Made by a program: the position numbers and the translations under genes. Source: Atrichornis clamosus (Eukaryota; Chordata; Aves; Passeriformes; Menuridae). From it: a stretch of 64,000 bases of DNA. Below the pieces are notes generated by a model. That model saw only the letters and a program-made list of their open reading frames with translations, had not been told where the DNA came from and did no database searches. The stretch lies in the NCBI GenBank assembly GCA_013400975.1, contig WBMZ01008692.1, positions 118,289 through 182,288 on the forward strand, read 5' to 3'. Positions 26,420 through 40,677 of this stretch are shown here, piece after piece (position 1 is the stretch's first letter; every line of letters begins with the position of its first letter).

Positions 26420-29400
26420 ATGCAGGAGCAGCTCCTGGAGAGCAGCATCTCCAGAGAGGAGCCCCAAGCCCCCGAGCTCAGCTCCAGAGCAGCCAGTCTC
26501 TCCCTCAACTACTGTGAACCCAAGTACACTGGGGACTTGAAGTTAGGCAGTAACTCTAATTAACCCCCAAAAGCCTCGTTAAGGAAGAACGGGAGTAGAC
26601 ACCAGAAACAAACCTGGTGCCAAACCCTAACACTCAGCTGTTTGCTGTGCACCTGATAGGGAAGGAAGGCTCGGCCACACGGACCCTCCGTGCACTCGAG
26701 GTTAGGTTTGAACTCCCTCTCTCAAGAGGGGAAACTGTACAGGAGGCAGCTCATCCTCCTGCTGCAGAGTCTGTTAAATAATAATATAAGTGTCACCTCC
26801 ACATCTCCCCTTTCTTCAGCCATAACATAACACTTGTGAGCACAACTGGCTGAGAAAGGGATACTGATTCCCATGCAGCAACACAGCCCAGGGCATCAGC
26901 GGAGCTACAACACACAGCCTCTACCAAATCACGTTTGTTACCAGCAGAAAAGGACAGGTCCCTTTAGGCAACTGAAGCCACTTTGTGCTAAACAGACAGG
27001 TTGTGGCTAAGAAGTCCATAACCTGGGCTGGAGGCAATAAGCCTCAGGGGTCAATACTGGACCTTCTGCTTCTCTTCCAGTGCCTTCCTGCAGAAAGTCA
27101 TAGGCTACACAGAACAGAAAGTGGAGACCCTGCAGAACTGAGCCTGTGCCTGCTCTGTGGCAGCTCCCCACTGCAGCAGCACGCCAGCCTTGCCCCAGCA
27201 AGCCACCAAGCACAGTCACTGCCCCCAGACGCACTGAGGGTGGCATGTGGCGTGACACAACCCCAACGCTGCTCCTGCAGCGAAAGGTTATCTCAGCTCC
27301 TGGCACAGCTGGCAGCAGGCCCTGGACACTGCTGTGAGGACCCTGCTGATGTATTACCCACCTGCTGTAACCAGAGCACAGTTTCTTTATTCGTGCTCTC
27401 CCTGTGCAAGGGAGTGTAAAGGCTGTGTCCCGTCCAGAGGCATCTCCAGGGAAAAGCAGCAAGAGCCCCAAGTCACTGCTCGTCGGCACGGGGAGCTCTG
27501 CCTACCCACTGAGGAACTTTCCCCAGCCCATTCAGTCCTAAACATCGCCTTTGGCAAACAGGCAGCAGCTCTGTACTACCTAGAACAGCTCCAGAGAGAA
27601 GCTGGCAGCAAAAACAATGAATCATCTGCTGAACTTTAACTTGTGACAGTGTGAGCGTGGACCCCACTGTGCTGGATACACAGCTGTGAAGGCTCTGAGG
27701 AGCAGAACCACAGGCACAACTTCTGGAATGTGAAATGGGAAAAGTCTACTAAACATCAAACCCCATTTCTACACTCACAGCTGACAGGGAAGCAAATCCT
27801 TACATCTAAAGGGATCCACTTAAACAAATTCCATTCCTCTCTCATGCATCCCTCTGAGAGACAGAAAGTCTACAGGATATTGTGAAAGAATCAAGAAACT
27901 CTCATAACAAAGGCTGAGATCACAATCCTCCTTTTCCCTGCTTTGCACAACAGAAAATAACAAGTGCAAGTGCAGGTCTGTAGAAATGCTCTGTTTTCTG
28001 GACAGAAAACTGAGGCAGTAACTTCAACATACACACTCACATACTGAAGACAATACGAACATGACTAAAAACTATTTCTGAATTCTCAGTCTCATTTGCC
28101 AACAGAGGTGCTACACAAAGCAAGTAAGTTCTCTGTCTCAGCAGGGGAGACAGGACAGAAATCCGTAGACAATGCGAAGAAATGCTACTTGGGCAGGAAT
28201 CAAAGAGTCAGTCCTTGGGAAGTGCCTAAATAACTCAAAGTGCAGATCACTGCTACAGAAGTCTGGTTTGCAATGTGTTCTTTCATAATATAGTAGAAAA
28301 ACTCACTCATACAAGCAGCGAATAATGTGAAAATGTACCCACTCTACTACTAACTTTGTGGTGGATAAACTCACTGCAGTCATAAAAGCCTCAAACTTAC
28401 GGGTTTGCTGCACCTGTTACTCCCAGAACCTCAACTCAAACAGAGGTGCTCTTTGATGACCCGCTGACAATTCACTTGTTCAAGATTTGCATTTTGTTTG
28501 AAAAGTTCAACATCCCCAGCATGAAAAACAACGTTTTCCTTGGGTCAGCGAAACAGGGCAAATGCAGCTTTGATTTTTCACCCTAATCCTAGCTGGGAGA
28601 GGCATGGCTCACATTCAAAGGCTCAAGTACTCTCTGCCACACGGCTGGGAATGAGTTTTGCTCTGTAGCTCTGTAACATCATCCAATTCACAGTTGGAGG
28701 TTTTCCAGTTAATAAAACGGCCATATGGGGCATTAAAAAACAAAACCAAAAAAACAAAAGCACTTCCTTCCTTTGCAACCTTCAGTCACAAAAATCCCTC
28801 CAAAAAAATGCCAGCCAAAAAGTAAAGCAGCAGCCAGCGGTACTCCCGAAACTCAAGAACATCTCTTTTTTTATTCTTACAAGCTTTTTACTCAACGAAA
28901 GTGCTATCAGCACCTTTGATCGGTGTGCTGCAGGCAGAAGACAAATAACGATGGGCTGGAGGCAGCAATTAGCATCTTCAGTAAACACTGGTTCTCTTTG
29001 GGAACGAGGCTTCTGGCACACTCGCTTCCGCTCCTGACGCCACCCACACTCACCACCAAAACACACTGTTTATTCACAAAACAAGCTTGCTTTGCAAGAA
29101 AACAGAGACGGTGAGCACCCTGTGGTCCAGGAGGAGGCACACAGCAATAACCTCGTGAATCGCGCAACAGTTGTGACCCAGAAAGGCAACATTTAGCACA
29201 GACTCTATTCAGACACCTGATTCCCAAGGGTATCGATTATTTCCAGAGCCTGATTTTAATAAAAAATGGAGTCTTTTCATGTGAGGATCCAGGCTTCTGT
29301 AGACTTAATGGAGAATGGCCCATACCATGTTTCTCCTGTATCAGCTTAGCTCCTGTCTTAATTCTGGTTCCTTCAATACCTGCTCCCCTCGAGGCTTAAT

Positions 29401-30523
29401 ATGCTGCTGCTCACTTCTACACTCCACCTGCCTTTTGCCAACATCCTTATTCTTGCCTCTGCTGAATGCAGCCTTTGCTCAAGCAGATTTCCCAAATCCT
29501 TACCCCATCCCAAGTCACTTCTAACAGCTCCCTAGTGCACTGTAGATTCAATTTCCAATTGCTTTCCTGGGCTGCAGTAAGCAGCAAGGACTTTCTCGAG
29601 CATATCCTTAGCCAGTGCTACACCTCCTTACTTGCCTCCTTCTTCCTCTGCTCCTCTGGCTGAGCTCTAGAATTTACTGCCCCTCCAGGGCTAATAAAAC
29701 CCAAACTTGCTGATTTTAAGGCACAGAGTTAAGTCTCATCTGTTTACTCAGACTTGGATTACCCCAGGACAGCGAGACTAATTTATTCAGAAAGCTTCAC
29801 TCAGCTGCTCTAGTCTTCACATTACCACAGTTTTGGGGGAGTGAAGAATGTGAGATTAACTCAAGGAAATACACACGGGAGCATTTTACACAGTAATGCT
29901 GGAGAGTAGCACAGCTGCATTTTCACTTCTCTTGTTTATCTGAAATTTTCACTTCAACAAGTCTTTTAGTCATCGGCAAAACCCATTTAAGACTGTATTT
30001 TTCACATAATGGGATGGCCTGTCCTGATTTTTGCCAGCTGCACCAGCCTGTGCCTTATCTCCCCCACTCCAGTGCACTTTCTCACCACTCCAAAGAATTC
30101 CCAGTGCACTTCTATCCAAGATGGGGTGTGGCAATGCCAGGGTGATGGCATGACTGCCTTCCCTGGCAGCAGCAAGATTTTGTACAGGCAGATGCTACTT
30201 CTAAGGTATCTTCACTCCAAACGAAGTTCTGTGCCCACTTTGCCACCTTCACAGCCTTAAAGCCAAAATCCTAACATCCAATCAAGAGAGCAACAAACTT
30301 GGTAATAAAAATGCCCAGCCTAACTAGGAGATGAGAAAAGCCACAGGGAACTGAGTAATTCTCTAACATTTCTGTTGTGGAGGCCAAAAGTGTAAGTGAG
30401 CCTCAAAGGTGACTGGGAAAGTCTGGGATGTGCATCCCTGTGCTGTTGGCTCCTGGAAATGAGCTACAGAACAGCGTGGAGTCTGACTGTCCTCAGAATG
30501 CTGCCTGCAGCTCACTGACTGCT
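26420..30523. other. Intron 2, unique sequence with no gene recognised
   Basis: The part 27000-27500 is moderately GC-rich and has overlapping open frames of 144 and 160 codons on opposite strands; neither has family resemblance. The segment 29300-29720 is pyrimidine-rich. No repeat family was assigned. Confidence 0.5.
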
Positions 30524-30820
30524 ATCACAGGATAGTTTGTGCTGAAGGGACCTTAAATTCCAGCTCCACTGCCATGGCAGGGACACATTCCACTAGACCA
30601 GTTGCTCAGAGCTCCATCCAGCCTGGCCTTGAACATTTCCAAAGACTGAGCATTCACCACCTCTCTGGGCAACCTGTGCCAGTGCAACACCACCCACACA
30701 GAAATTTTTTAGTATCTAGCCTAAACCTACTCTCAGTTTGAAGCCATTTGCCCTTGTCCTGTCACTACATGCTCTTGGTAAATAGTCTCTATCCCCTGTG
30801 CAAAGACTTGCTAGTCTCAA
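30524..30820 (-). mobile_element. CR1 LINE 3' fragment
   Basis: It reads as the reverse complement of a CR1 3' end: ATCACAGGATAGTTTG, then GGGACCTTAAATTCCAGCT, CCATGGCAGGGACACATTCC, ACTAGACCAGTTGCTCAGAG, CCAGCCTGGCCTTGAACA, CTCTCTGGGCAACCTGTGCC, TTTGCCCTTGTCCTGTCACT. Order and spacing match the CR1 consensus over about 300 bases, with moderate divergence. As usual for CR1 it is 5'-truncated and has no intact reverse transcriptase. Confidence 0.93.
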
Positions 30821-33800
30821 TTTAATCATCCAGCTCTTGGAGACAAGTTAAACATAGTTAGCAGAGGTGGAGCAGGCTAGAGCTAGAAGACAAAGAACCA
30901 GGATCAGAAATGCTTCTTACACTGAAAAGGAAGGAATGTTTGCACCCACGGAAGACACATTGCTTTGCAGGAATGTAGTGAAATGTTTTAGTTCTCAGAG
31001 CAATTGCAGAATTCCTAGGGTCTATTCTCACCCTCTTGCTAACTTGTTTTATAACCCTGGAGACATTGCTGAGTAGGAGTATTTGCTTAACCCATGCTAA
31101 ACTTAAGTTTTGCTACTACTTATAAAGCAAGTAGCTCCAGGACTCTACACTCCTAATGAGGTGGGGTTTACACTTACAGAAGAGACTGTTTCCATTTGAT
31201 ATGGAATTCTCATCAACATATGAAGTGAAGGAATGTTTGGATGGACAAGAAATTATTTTACCAGATCAGGTGACAACTGGGAAACAAAAAGTAAATATTC
31301 TTAAGTATGAGTAGTCACACCAGTCAGAACAAGATCCACCAAGCATGAACATGTGTCTCTCTCCCAACAAACCTCTTACCCTCTGTCACCTGTGGGACAC
31401 TCTTCACAGAACAACTGCAAATAATTTAGTTTCCTGCAGTGCTGCTTCCTGCAGTCCACAACACAGCGTGCTTGTCTCCCACCAGCACCACAACAGCACA
31501 TTTACAGAGCACATCCACGAAGATACGCACGGAGATAAAACAGAAGGGCAACAAAACATCTGTACACTTGCACTGCAGGAATGTGAGTTTTTATATAAAA
31601 TGAGGAGGGGGAATACTGAAAACACACACACATCCGTACACCACAAAACCAACAAGTGCCCAAAATGCACAGAAAGCTCTGAGGGAACCAACAGCTCAGG
31701 CCAGTAAATGGTTAATCAGTGCTCAAAACACCTCAGAAGCACGGCCAGGGCACTTTGTAGTGCACTTCTTGCATGCTACCACCTCTTCAGTCTCTAACCC
31801 CAGCACACAGTTTAACTATCTGCTGAGAAAAAGCTTTCTCTAACAAGCATTATTCTTTTATGATCAGTCTGATTGAATTAGGACATCCATATGTTGTAGC
31901 TGATGGCTAACAAGATACAGGTGGTCTTTCATCACAAGGGTAATTGGTCTCTGCAACAATTACTCACACAACAAAGTTGTCCCAGTTGTCTTTTCCTCCC
32001 CCCTAGTATTATTTCTTTCAAACTCTAATAAGCAGTATCACTGTCTTGTACAAACAGTTACAGCAGGACTGCTTTGTCTAACACTGGGGACAGGAATGTA
32101 CAGAAAACCACAGGGGAAAAGTGAGGTAAGCAGAGGGAGACAGAGAGGAAAGAAATGGTGCACAAAGCAGCCTGCTCTTCCACCTGTCTGAATTCTTGAA
32201 TTTTCACTATTACTTTCATCTGCTGCCTTTAGCCAGATCCTGCTCCTTGTCACAGAGACTGCTTTGTCTGGCTGCACTCAAGTGCTCTGAGGTATTAAGT
32301 CAAAGAGCAACGTGACATGTTGTTAACTTCTATCCAAGAAACTATTTAAATTTCACATTTTAATTGGTTAATAAAGGACCAAATTTGGAGAGTTTCCTCC
32401 AGACAAAATCCCTATTACTGAAATCAAAAGGAGGCTTAGTGGGGGCAGGCCTCCCTCTAACGAAAAGCCAAATACCTTATTAGCAGCATAGTTAATGGAA
32501 TGGCCATACCTTGGCAAAAAGAAATCTGAGAAAAGACTGAGTACATTCAAAAAAGCAAAGTTTGAGGAGCAATCTTGGGACCAGACACCAACTTTGAACC
32601 AAACAACCAAACTGTGGTAAGCAAAGCCAGAAGGATTTGTTCAAAGCCAAGGGGAAAGTGCGTAGCTGAATAACCTCACATTCATGCAAATTTATTATTT
32701 TGCAAAACAAATAAATTCATAAAGTCATAAATTTTCAAAATTCACCACACCAGGGAAGGGCTTAAATACACACACTGCTGGGTTATCTCGGACCCTTCAC
32801 AGGGCCTATTGTGACAGGACAAGGGATTATGGTTTTGAACTACTAAAAGGTCAATTCAGACTAGATATACAGAAAAAATGTTTTATGAAGAGGGCCATAA
32901 AGCAGTGGCACATGACACACTGACAGAGAGGTGGTGGAGTGGCCTGCACAGTCACCAGTGCCCGGCAGAGCAGCCAGGATAAAACCACACTTTAACAGCT
33001 TTGGCAACTGAGTGCTGCCAGGCCCTGTGCGTCAACAGAGCTGCAAGTTTGTGCCATGGCACCCTTGGGACTTTGCAAAACAAACACTTTTAGGAGGTTA
33101 CTCAAATAACACTTATTTGGCACCCAAAAGGTGTGTCAGCTTGCCCAGCACCCAGCCCAGATCCACAGCAACCTCTCCAGAGGGCAAAAAAACTTGGTCG
33201 AGCATGGCTGAGCACTTCACCCAGCGACAGGACAGGCAGTTGTGAAACAGGGGAAGCAGCAGCTTGTGTGAGGGAGTTTTGCATTCTCCTACGAACTCAC
33301 ACAAGCACCTTGTCCTGCAGATAACTAACACTCAGCCAGTGCCCTGAACTGTGCTGGCCAAGGGGCAGATTCTGTGCCTTGTCCCACCACAGGAAGGAAA
33401 CAGCAGCTAACAGAGCCCCAGGTGTCCTCAGTGCCAGTCTGTGCACTGGGACCAGAACATCTGGAGGCTCCTGATCTGCAGTGAGTCGGGGAGTCTCGGT
33501 CAAGTTCCCAGGAGAAGGTCAAGACTGGCACACATCAGCTCGCTCCTGCTTGTGCCATCAAGGAGGCACAATACAGCCTTCAGCTTCTGACATGGGCAAC
33601 TCATCACCTTCCAATCTATTTAATTAATTTTATGAACCTTAGGACTGTCCTCTGCGTATCTGCCATTTAAATGACAAGGGCACTGCACTGAAGAGGCTGC
33701 CCCAGGAATGATGTACCTCACTAGGCTCTCCCAGCTGATGACTATTTTAAGTACACTACAGAAAAAAACCCAACATACTCAACAAATGGAGTGATTTTTA

Positions 33801-34044
33801 CAAGATATCAGAGTCAGCAAATCCCAATTAAGCCAAAAATCAGCTGCAGAGTACACAGAGAACACAGAGTAACATGGAAACAGCTCCCATCCTCAATATG
33901 CTTTCACACAAAGTCATTTGTGTTGGACTCAAGCTTTATTTACTCAGCTTGTAACAACAAAAAAAAAAGCTATTAGCAGAAGGTTAAGGTAACTGGAACA
34001 ATTGCTGTAAAATAACGGAGCCCACAGCAGTTACAACTTCGTGC
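30821..34044. other. Intron 2, unique sequence with no gene recognised
   Basis: Short chance ORFs only, the longest 120 codons (31345-31707, plus, Asn/Thr/His-rich, no family). AT-rich segments flank 32680-32740 and 33610-33640. No repeat family was assigned. Confidence 0.5.
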
Positions 34045-34056
34045 ATATATATATAT
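34045..34056. repeat. (AT)6 microsatellite
   Basis: A short perfect AT dinucleotide run followed by TTTAAT. Confidence 0.85.
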
Positions 34057-34109
34057 TTAATTGAAGAAATACATCCATTCAGCTACTGCTTTTCACAACA
34101 GCCTTCCTG

Positions 34110-34400
34110 CCTGCAGTGAGAAAGGTTATTCCCATTAATTGATTATTGTTACTGCTCTAATACACCCTACACACTTGTTTGTGTTTCCGTCTAATTTTCC
34201 AGGATATTACCACGAGCACCACGAGTAAAAGGGGACATGTGTAACCGAGCCAGCCCCGCTGACACACAGCAAATGAGAACTCCGATCTCTCCCCAAAGGG
34301 GCATAATTATAAAAGGCTGCAGGTTATCAATGGATCAGTGGGTTAATACCAGTATATCCGCATGAAGCCATGTAATTTAATCTGATCACAGTTAGTCCAC
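34110..34400. other. Candidate conserved non-coding element
   Basis: This block is motif-dense and free of repeats and polymer runs: ATTAATTGATTATTG near 34134, GGCATAATTATAAAA near 34301, TATCAATGG near 34326 and TAATTTAATCTGATC near 34373. Such balanced, homeodomain- and bicoid-type motif clusters are typical of vertebrate regulatory elements. No conservation was measured, so the call is tentative. Confidence 0.3.
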
Positions 34401-37106
34401 GGGGAAGACAAGCCAGTGAATCTGATGCAAAGACACCTTTCAGTAATGAACAGGCATCACAGCCCTCACGCTGGCAGCAGCACTCCTTGGAGCTCAGCAC
34501 TGTGTCTTTCTCAACCCATGGGAGACTGACTGAAAGGAAAGGCTCTCCAAATCACCTGTAGGAGGATGCATTTACTGAACAAAAGCATTACAGAATTCCA
34601 TCCAGTCTTCAGGCTAAAAATATTACACACCTATAAAACTGCCTATGCCAGCGAGGAGGAAAGCAATTCTTGCTTCTGTGCCCGTGTGGGGGTGGACAAA
34701 TTCACCACGCAGCTGGTGGGTATGGAGTGGGCACAGAGTAAATACAACAGAGAGGAGTCAGCTACAATCCACTACAAAAGACCTGGTAGAAACAGGCTTT
34801 AAAAGGAAGAAGGGTAAGGCACGCACAAGGCTGGCAGAGCCTTAAGTGGTGAGCTCAGAGATGGATGTTCCAGCAAGAAGGGCTAATGTGAATAAAGTAC
34901 CCATGTTGTTTGCAGACCACAAATGAGCACAGAAGGAAGGAGTATGGCCACGTGGGAAATGCTGTGAGGAGTGAAAGGATAAGCAGCCAGAATGGGCAGA
35001 GCTGTACAGACCTCTCAGCTGGGTCCTAAAGGCCTTCTAATCAATACACATCAATGGAGGGCCTCAAGAGGCTGATGATACGACCTGTATGCTATAAACA
35101 CACAATTATTCCACTTGCTGTGGTTTAGAAAGTAGGTTCAGACATATATGTCAAGAAATGTGGGAGAACTGGAAAGGATAAGACTGAGCAAAATACATTC
35201 ATCCTCCATGTAAGAGATTTTTCATCAGCTAGAGACAAAACTAGCAACTGAACCCCCACTTCCTTTTTAAGATTTATTACATGTACTAGAATTCATCAGT
35301 ATCAGATACACAGTAGATGAATGGTTTCAAAATTCACAGCAACTTCTTAGCTTACCAACATAAGCTTCCTAATAGAAATCCAAATACTATTTCTGTGTGA
35401 TACCACATACAAAATGTTGATCCAAACTCTGATGATTTCAGCATCTTACTCTGATAATTTGCTATTAATTCACTACCATAGATACTAACTCTCAGATTTA
35501 ATTCCTGTCAGTTGAGAAAATGTCTCTGCTTCTCCAAAGCACAATGGCTGCTATCATTTCGACTGACGTAAGCTACCATAAGTGATTTTTCAAATGGACA
35601 AATTTATCCCCGGAGACAGCAAGATTCCAACTAGGGCACGTTTGTCTTCCTCTGCAGCAAATCTTGAGTTGGTGCTTAAAGCAAGAGAGAAAGCACCAGA
35701 AGGAACAGTGAGCTTTCTCTCTGTCATCACAAACCAAAAAGTGCTTCTACACATTTGATGCAAAATAACCCCACACTGGTCAAAGCCAGCAGTTGCAATG
35801 CAGGGTCCCACCCCTCTTACAGGGTTAGTCCCATCTGGGCAGATGTGGAAAGAACTCACCATCCTGGTGAGTTCTCTTACACCAAGGGTAAGAACTGGAA
35901 AAACTGTCATAAAACCAAAATATAGGTAGTAAAGGCCCAGCAGAAGCCTGGGAGACAAGACAGAAGAAAGCAGCTAAACAGACACATCCAGCAGAGCTGA
36001 GTTATCCATTTTTCCATTCCTCCACCCTGCCAAAACAGGCCAAGAACAGCGCTGTGCCCCAGAGGATGCTGTGCTCAGACACACCCTTGCACAGCAGTAA
36101 CTCAGGAGCACTCATAATTCCTCATCACCTACTCCTTGACTCAAGACTTGTCCCTTCTAGGACTTCCTGTAAATCATTCTTCACATTACTGGGAGGAGTC
36201 CCGAGTCACGGGTCCTGAACACAAGGCATAAACACCGAGACAGCTTCAACAAATATAAAGAGAAACTCTGAAACGCATCAAAGTTCAGCCCAGCATTCTT
36301 CTGAACAAGCTCCACAATCTGGCACTGCTGCTTCCAACATCAATATCAATTTCTTCCATCAACAGGAGACAGAATTATAGCAACTTCCTCTGTTTAATAC
36401 AGCCCTTAATCGTCCCAGATCAAATACTGGCTCCCAGAAGCTGTTCATTCTACTCTGTAGGTAACCGTGTCCTAGACAAGATGCAACAACTTGTATCAGC
36501 AAATGCAGCATGAAGGCCAAAATGCACGTCTCAGGACTGCTAAGAACAGTAACCAACCACATCACTGCACTGGCTCCAATGGCACACACAAACCACTGCC
36601 GAGGGCAGCACGGGCACTCCAGTGACACTTGCAACCTCTTCTCCTCTGAGAGGCAGCAAATCCACTGTTAGATCAGGGGTTTTTCCCCTCTTAAAATAAA
36701 CAATGCCACAAACTGAGGGAATCCTTTGACATTAGTGAAGATGGCGCAGTAACAAGCCCTGTACAGTCTGTAAGAATGATGAATTCCTCCACTCAAAGGG
36801 GTTGCTTATGCCAAATGGCAATAAATACGCAGGTAAAATTAGTCTGCTTGTTTGGAAACCTCCAGATGGGAGTTCAGATATTAAATACAAAATCAGACTC
36901 AGAGAGAAGCAAGCAAACCAGCACCAAACTTGAACATTTTTCCCAACTTCAAACAGCTAAGAAAATTCCTTTATTTTTGCATTTTTTGGCTGCTATTGCC
37001 AACGTGATGACCTTTGTGTTGAGCAGGTGCTCAGATGCTGAAATGGGAAGAGAATGTATTCCCCAACATTTGATTTCACTTGACCAGCAACTTGGTGAAG
37101 TGAAAG
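34401..37106. other. Intron 2, unique sequence with no gene recognised
   Basis: The longest frames are 122 codons (35590-35958, minus) and 124 codons (36776-37150, plus, running into a CR1 tail). Neither resembles a known family. No repeats were assigned apart from the CR1 that follows. Confidence 0.5.
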
Positions 37107-37189
37107 ACGTCCCGGCCCATGGCAGGGGGTTGGGGCTGGATGATCTTTGAGGACCCTTCCAACCCAAACTGTTCTATGACTCCATGATT
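37107..37189 (+). mobile_element. CR1 LINE 3' terminal fragment
   Basis: The 3' end of CR1 in sense orientation: CCATGGCAGGGGGTTGGGGC, TGGATGATCTTTGAGG, CCCTTCCAACCCAAACTG, then the tail TTCTATGACTCCATGATTA. The tail is a decayed form of the CR1 8-base terminal repeat. Only about 80 bases are left. Confidence 0.93.
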
Positions 37190-40100
37190 AGCCAGAGCAA
37201 GCATGGTCCCATGATCTTTCTAACTGCTACAGCACAAACGTGTTCCCTTTTGAACATACTCTGGTGTGTACTTTCACATACTCATCTCTCTGATTCATTT
37301 TGCCCTGGGTTACTACAACACAGCCCTTTTTCCTAGGCCTGGTTACTACGGAAACAGAATCTTTTTGAATTTGGTAGCAACACATTGCAGACACCAAAAA
37401 AATCTGCCATTAGTTCAAGAAACATGAAACTGCAAGTCAGCAGCCCATGCAGTGGAATATTCTTGTAGTATCTCACCCCTGTCTCTCTAATTTAAGAAAT
37501 TCTGTGACTCTCCACCTCCTTGGCAGAGCACAAGACTGAGCAACCTCGGACTTCAAAGGATGCACAACAGAGGTGCACTGCCCACAACCTCCTGTGTGCC
37601 TGTCACTGCAGAGAAACCACAGGAGAAATCTGATGGGCTTCATAGCCAGAAAAATATTACACTCCACAGATGCTATTACTTGCACTAATGATTAAAGCCA
37701 AACTCCACTTTAAACTCTGTATGTTATCACATCTGCATTCTTCTGCACACATGTGAGTATTAAACCAAAGAAAGAAGGTTTTGGGGGGGGAGGGTGTTCT
37801 TGGAGTTTGGATTTTTTTTTTTAATAACCAGAGAAGTCTTCCTGTATTGTCACTTCCTGTATTGCAAAGTGACTGTATTAGATATTATATTATTACTCCA
37901 CTTGACTCTCGTAGAACTCAGAAGGAGAAAAAAAAAATCCTCTCAGTGCACGGAGTTATTGCTATCTAATTCACTGCCTTGGGACACAAAAGGGTTTCTG
38001 TGGCAGAGGTGAACAATGACTAGTCCTCAGCCGTCAGGTTGAGAGACTGCTTGCAACCCCCAGCTACAGCCCAGCCCAATGCAGCACACACGGACTCCAC
38101 GTAAGCAATACACCAAAGCCAGCACAGACTGGTCAAGCCGATCATTTCTCAGACCCAGCCAGTCATTCTAGAAAGTTCAGCCAGACTATTATCACTGTTA
38201 TTAATTAGCTCCTACCCTGAGAGAATGATCTATGCCAGATTTGCCCCTAATTTCAACTGAGGGAACTTACCCAAAAACATTTCATCTGGTCACACACAGC
38301 CCCCACTGAGAGAGTGTGCTATTATGAGAAAGCAAACTGATATAAATATAGCACAGTGACAGTATCCACTCTGCAGTTATTTCCTCTGCGAAACAGAGCA
38401 GAATGAAGTGGGTAAGCTGCTCAGCCAGCTTTCTTCTAAGGCCAGCCACTGAAAACGGCATTGATGACATAACAAAAATAATCAGTTAAAGACAAATCTG
38501 AGCAAGTAACTCTCAAACAACATTTAAATTGAGGAATTTGACCTCCTCTCAAGTATCCACAGACATAAAATGGTACTTCCACTAGTTTCTTCTCCATTTA
38601 TATTCATTCACGGGATAGATTTTTTTCCTGTTAGCTTTTATTTTCGCTAGCCAAATTGATTGCAAGTTGATAGAAGAATTAATCATCCAATACCTGAAAC
38701 TCTTCTTGTGATGGATAGGCTGGGACAGGGCAGAAATTAAACTTCATTGCTGGTTGAGTGTGCATACACATGCGCTCTTCTGCAATCCATAATTCAGATG
38801 TAGAAATTCAGATAGTGATTTTCATAGCTAAAGCCAGAAAGCAAACTACCCCAGATTGCTTAGGTTTATGTGGTGGGGTTTTTTGGTGTTTGTTTTTAAA
38901 CCCCAACATGCAGAAATGAACATGGTTAGAAACATATCTTGGGAGGAAAAATACTAAAGCAGCATATAGTGAGCAGAAATAATTTTCTGGAAGTATTTTC
39001 CCAGCTACAGTTGAACTGCCAACTTTAAAGACGTTATTTTAGCATACAAGATGAATGTGTATCAGGAGCAAGAAGAATCACTCTTCCTATCCTCCTCTCA
39101 TGCACCCTCCTCCAGCCTGTTCTCAAGATATGAAGCATTGCTTTAAAAATGCCCATGGAACAGACTGAAAGAAGCTGCTGCTCCTCTATATAGTTATTTA
39201 TAATAGATAATCTTAGAATCACTCTTAATTCCAGCTCATCATTTATGGTGTTGGCACAGTTGCTTCAGTGAATTCAGTCTCATTATTCACCTTTGGGTTG
39301 TACAGTATCTTGTATTTTATACATCATCCTTCTTTGTCCAGTGGATCCCTCACAAACACTTACAGAACCAAGTGAAGATGAATAATGATCCAAGGACAAA
39401 GCTAAATGCTGAAATACTGTGATTTTACGGCCAGCCACAGAAGAGCATGGACACGTTTTGAATACGTAGGTAACCTCTAAGTGAAGCAGCAATACAACCA
39501 GGAATGCCACAGGATGCCATGTAGTGACTTTCCAACTGGTTTCTGCCTCTCCCAAGGCACTGAACAGCACTCAGAAAGCCAGCAGGACTGCTCAGCTTTG
39601 CTGTCAATGGCCACACCCAGCTGTGTTCAGTTACGCTCGGGAAATTGATAAAAATGTCTTTGGAAAAAACCCAAACAAGAATGGGGATGGTCCATTCAGT
39701 TGAAAGCCACGTCAAGACAGGGACAATGGGATAAGTGCACAGTTTTGGTTACTAGAGTTATACTAACAAGTGCAGAAGTATCTCATTAATGGCAGCACAC
39801 ACTTCACTGATTTACTGCACTGGAGCTGTTTATCTAGTGACAAGTCCTGCAGAAAGAAGAATGAGCCAAGCTGGTACATTTCTTCAAAGAAAACTTCACC
39901 AACAACATCTTCTTTAAACCTGCTGGGAGGGAGAACTACTGCTAAAACCCGTAAGCACTTTACCCCAATAACAGAGATGTTTCGTTGGGTAATCAAAGGC
40001 AAATTTCATAGCTTAAGCATCTGAAAGAATTTTGCAACATGATCACCAGAACCATGAGTTCTACTTCAGGCTCACTGTATCTCAAAATAGACCTCACCAG

Positions 40101-40677
40101 CTTCCACATCCCATTCCGTTACAGGGATCACATTATCGAGGATCCTGCCACAGCATCCTGGGTCACAGCACCTACTCTGTAACTGGCACTTCCTTGCTAA
40201 AATGCGACAGTGCTAGCACTGTGTCCTCTCAGTCTCCTCAGACTGCAGTGATCGCTCAGACACATGCTTTGGAACGGGAAGAAAATGAGGGTATCTTGTG
40301 TGGGGGGAGGAAAAAAAAAAAATCAATCATCATCACACATATCATTTAAAAATTCTTCAGCTAAAACCCAGCCAAAAGCCACCACTATCAGAATTTAAAA
40401 CAATCTGGGCAAACACAACAGAAGGAGTGAGCATCTTCCTAATCATCGAGTACTAATCACCATGGCTGTCAACCTTTACTGTTGCTACAATATGAGCAAA
40501 CACCACTGTGTTCCCCTGCTGCTTGACGTAGAGACCCATGCCAAGTTACCTTCAGGAGCACAGCAGCACACAGAGAAGAGGCCTTGAGGCATCCCTTCCA
40601 CTGGCATCAAACAGAGAACAAGAGCGAGAGGCCAGCCCACGAGGAAAGCGTTCAGAGAGAAGCTCAGAGAGCCTTAC
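37190..40677. other. Intron 2 proximal to exon 2, no gene recognised
   Basis: It contains a 15-bp-period doublet of CTTCCTGTATTG (37838-37849 and 37853-37864), poly-T near 37812-37821 and poly-A near 40311-40321. An AT-rich stretch at 38180-38260 includes TTATTAATTAGCTCC. The remaining ORFs are short and unrecognised. Confidence 0.5.

Larger units (their letters stand above)
1..40677 (-). other. SLCO3A1: SLCO3A1 intron 2 (partial, at least 40.7 kb)
   Basis: It begins at the donor ATAG|GTAAGG (40677) and continues beyond position 1. The next coding segment expected from the family (starting near ILFTML) was not found in any frame, so exon 3 is outside the window. The intron is ordinary unique DNA with sparse repeats; the supported items are listed separately. 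Confidence 0.88.
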
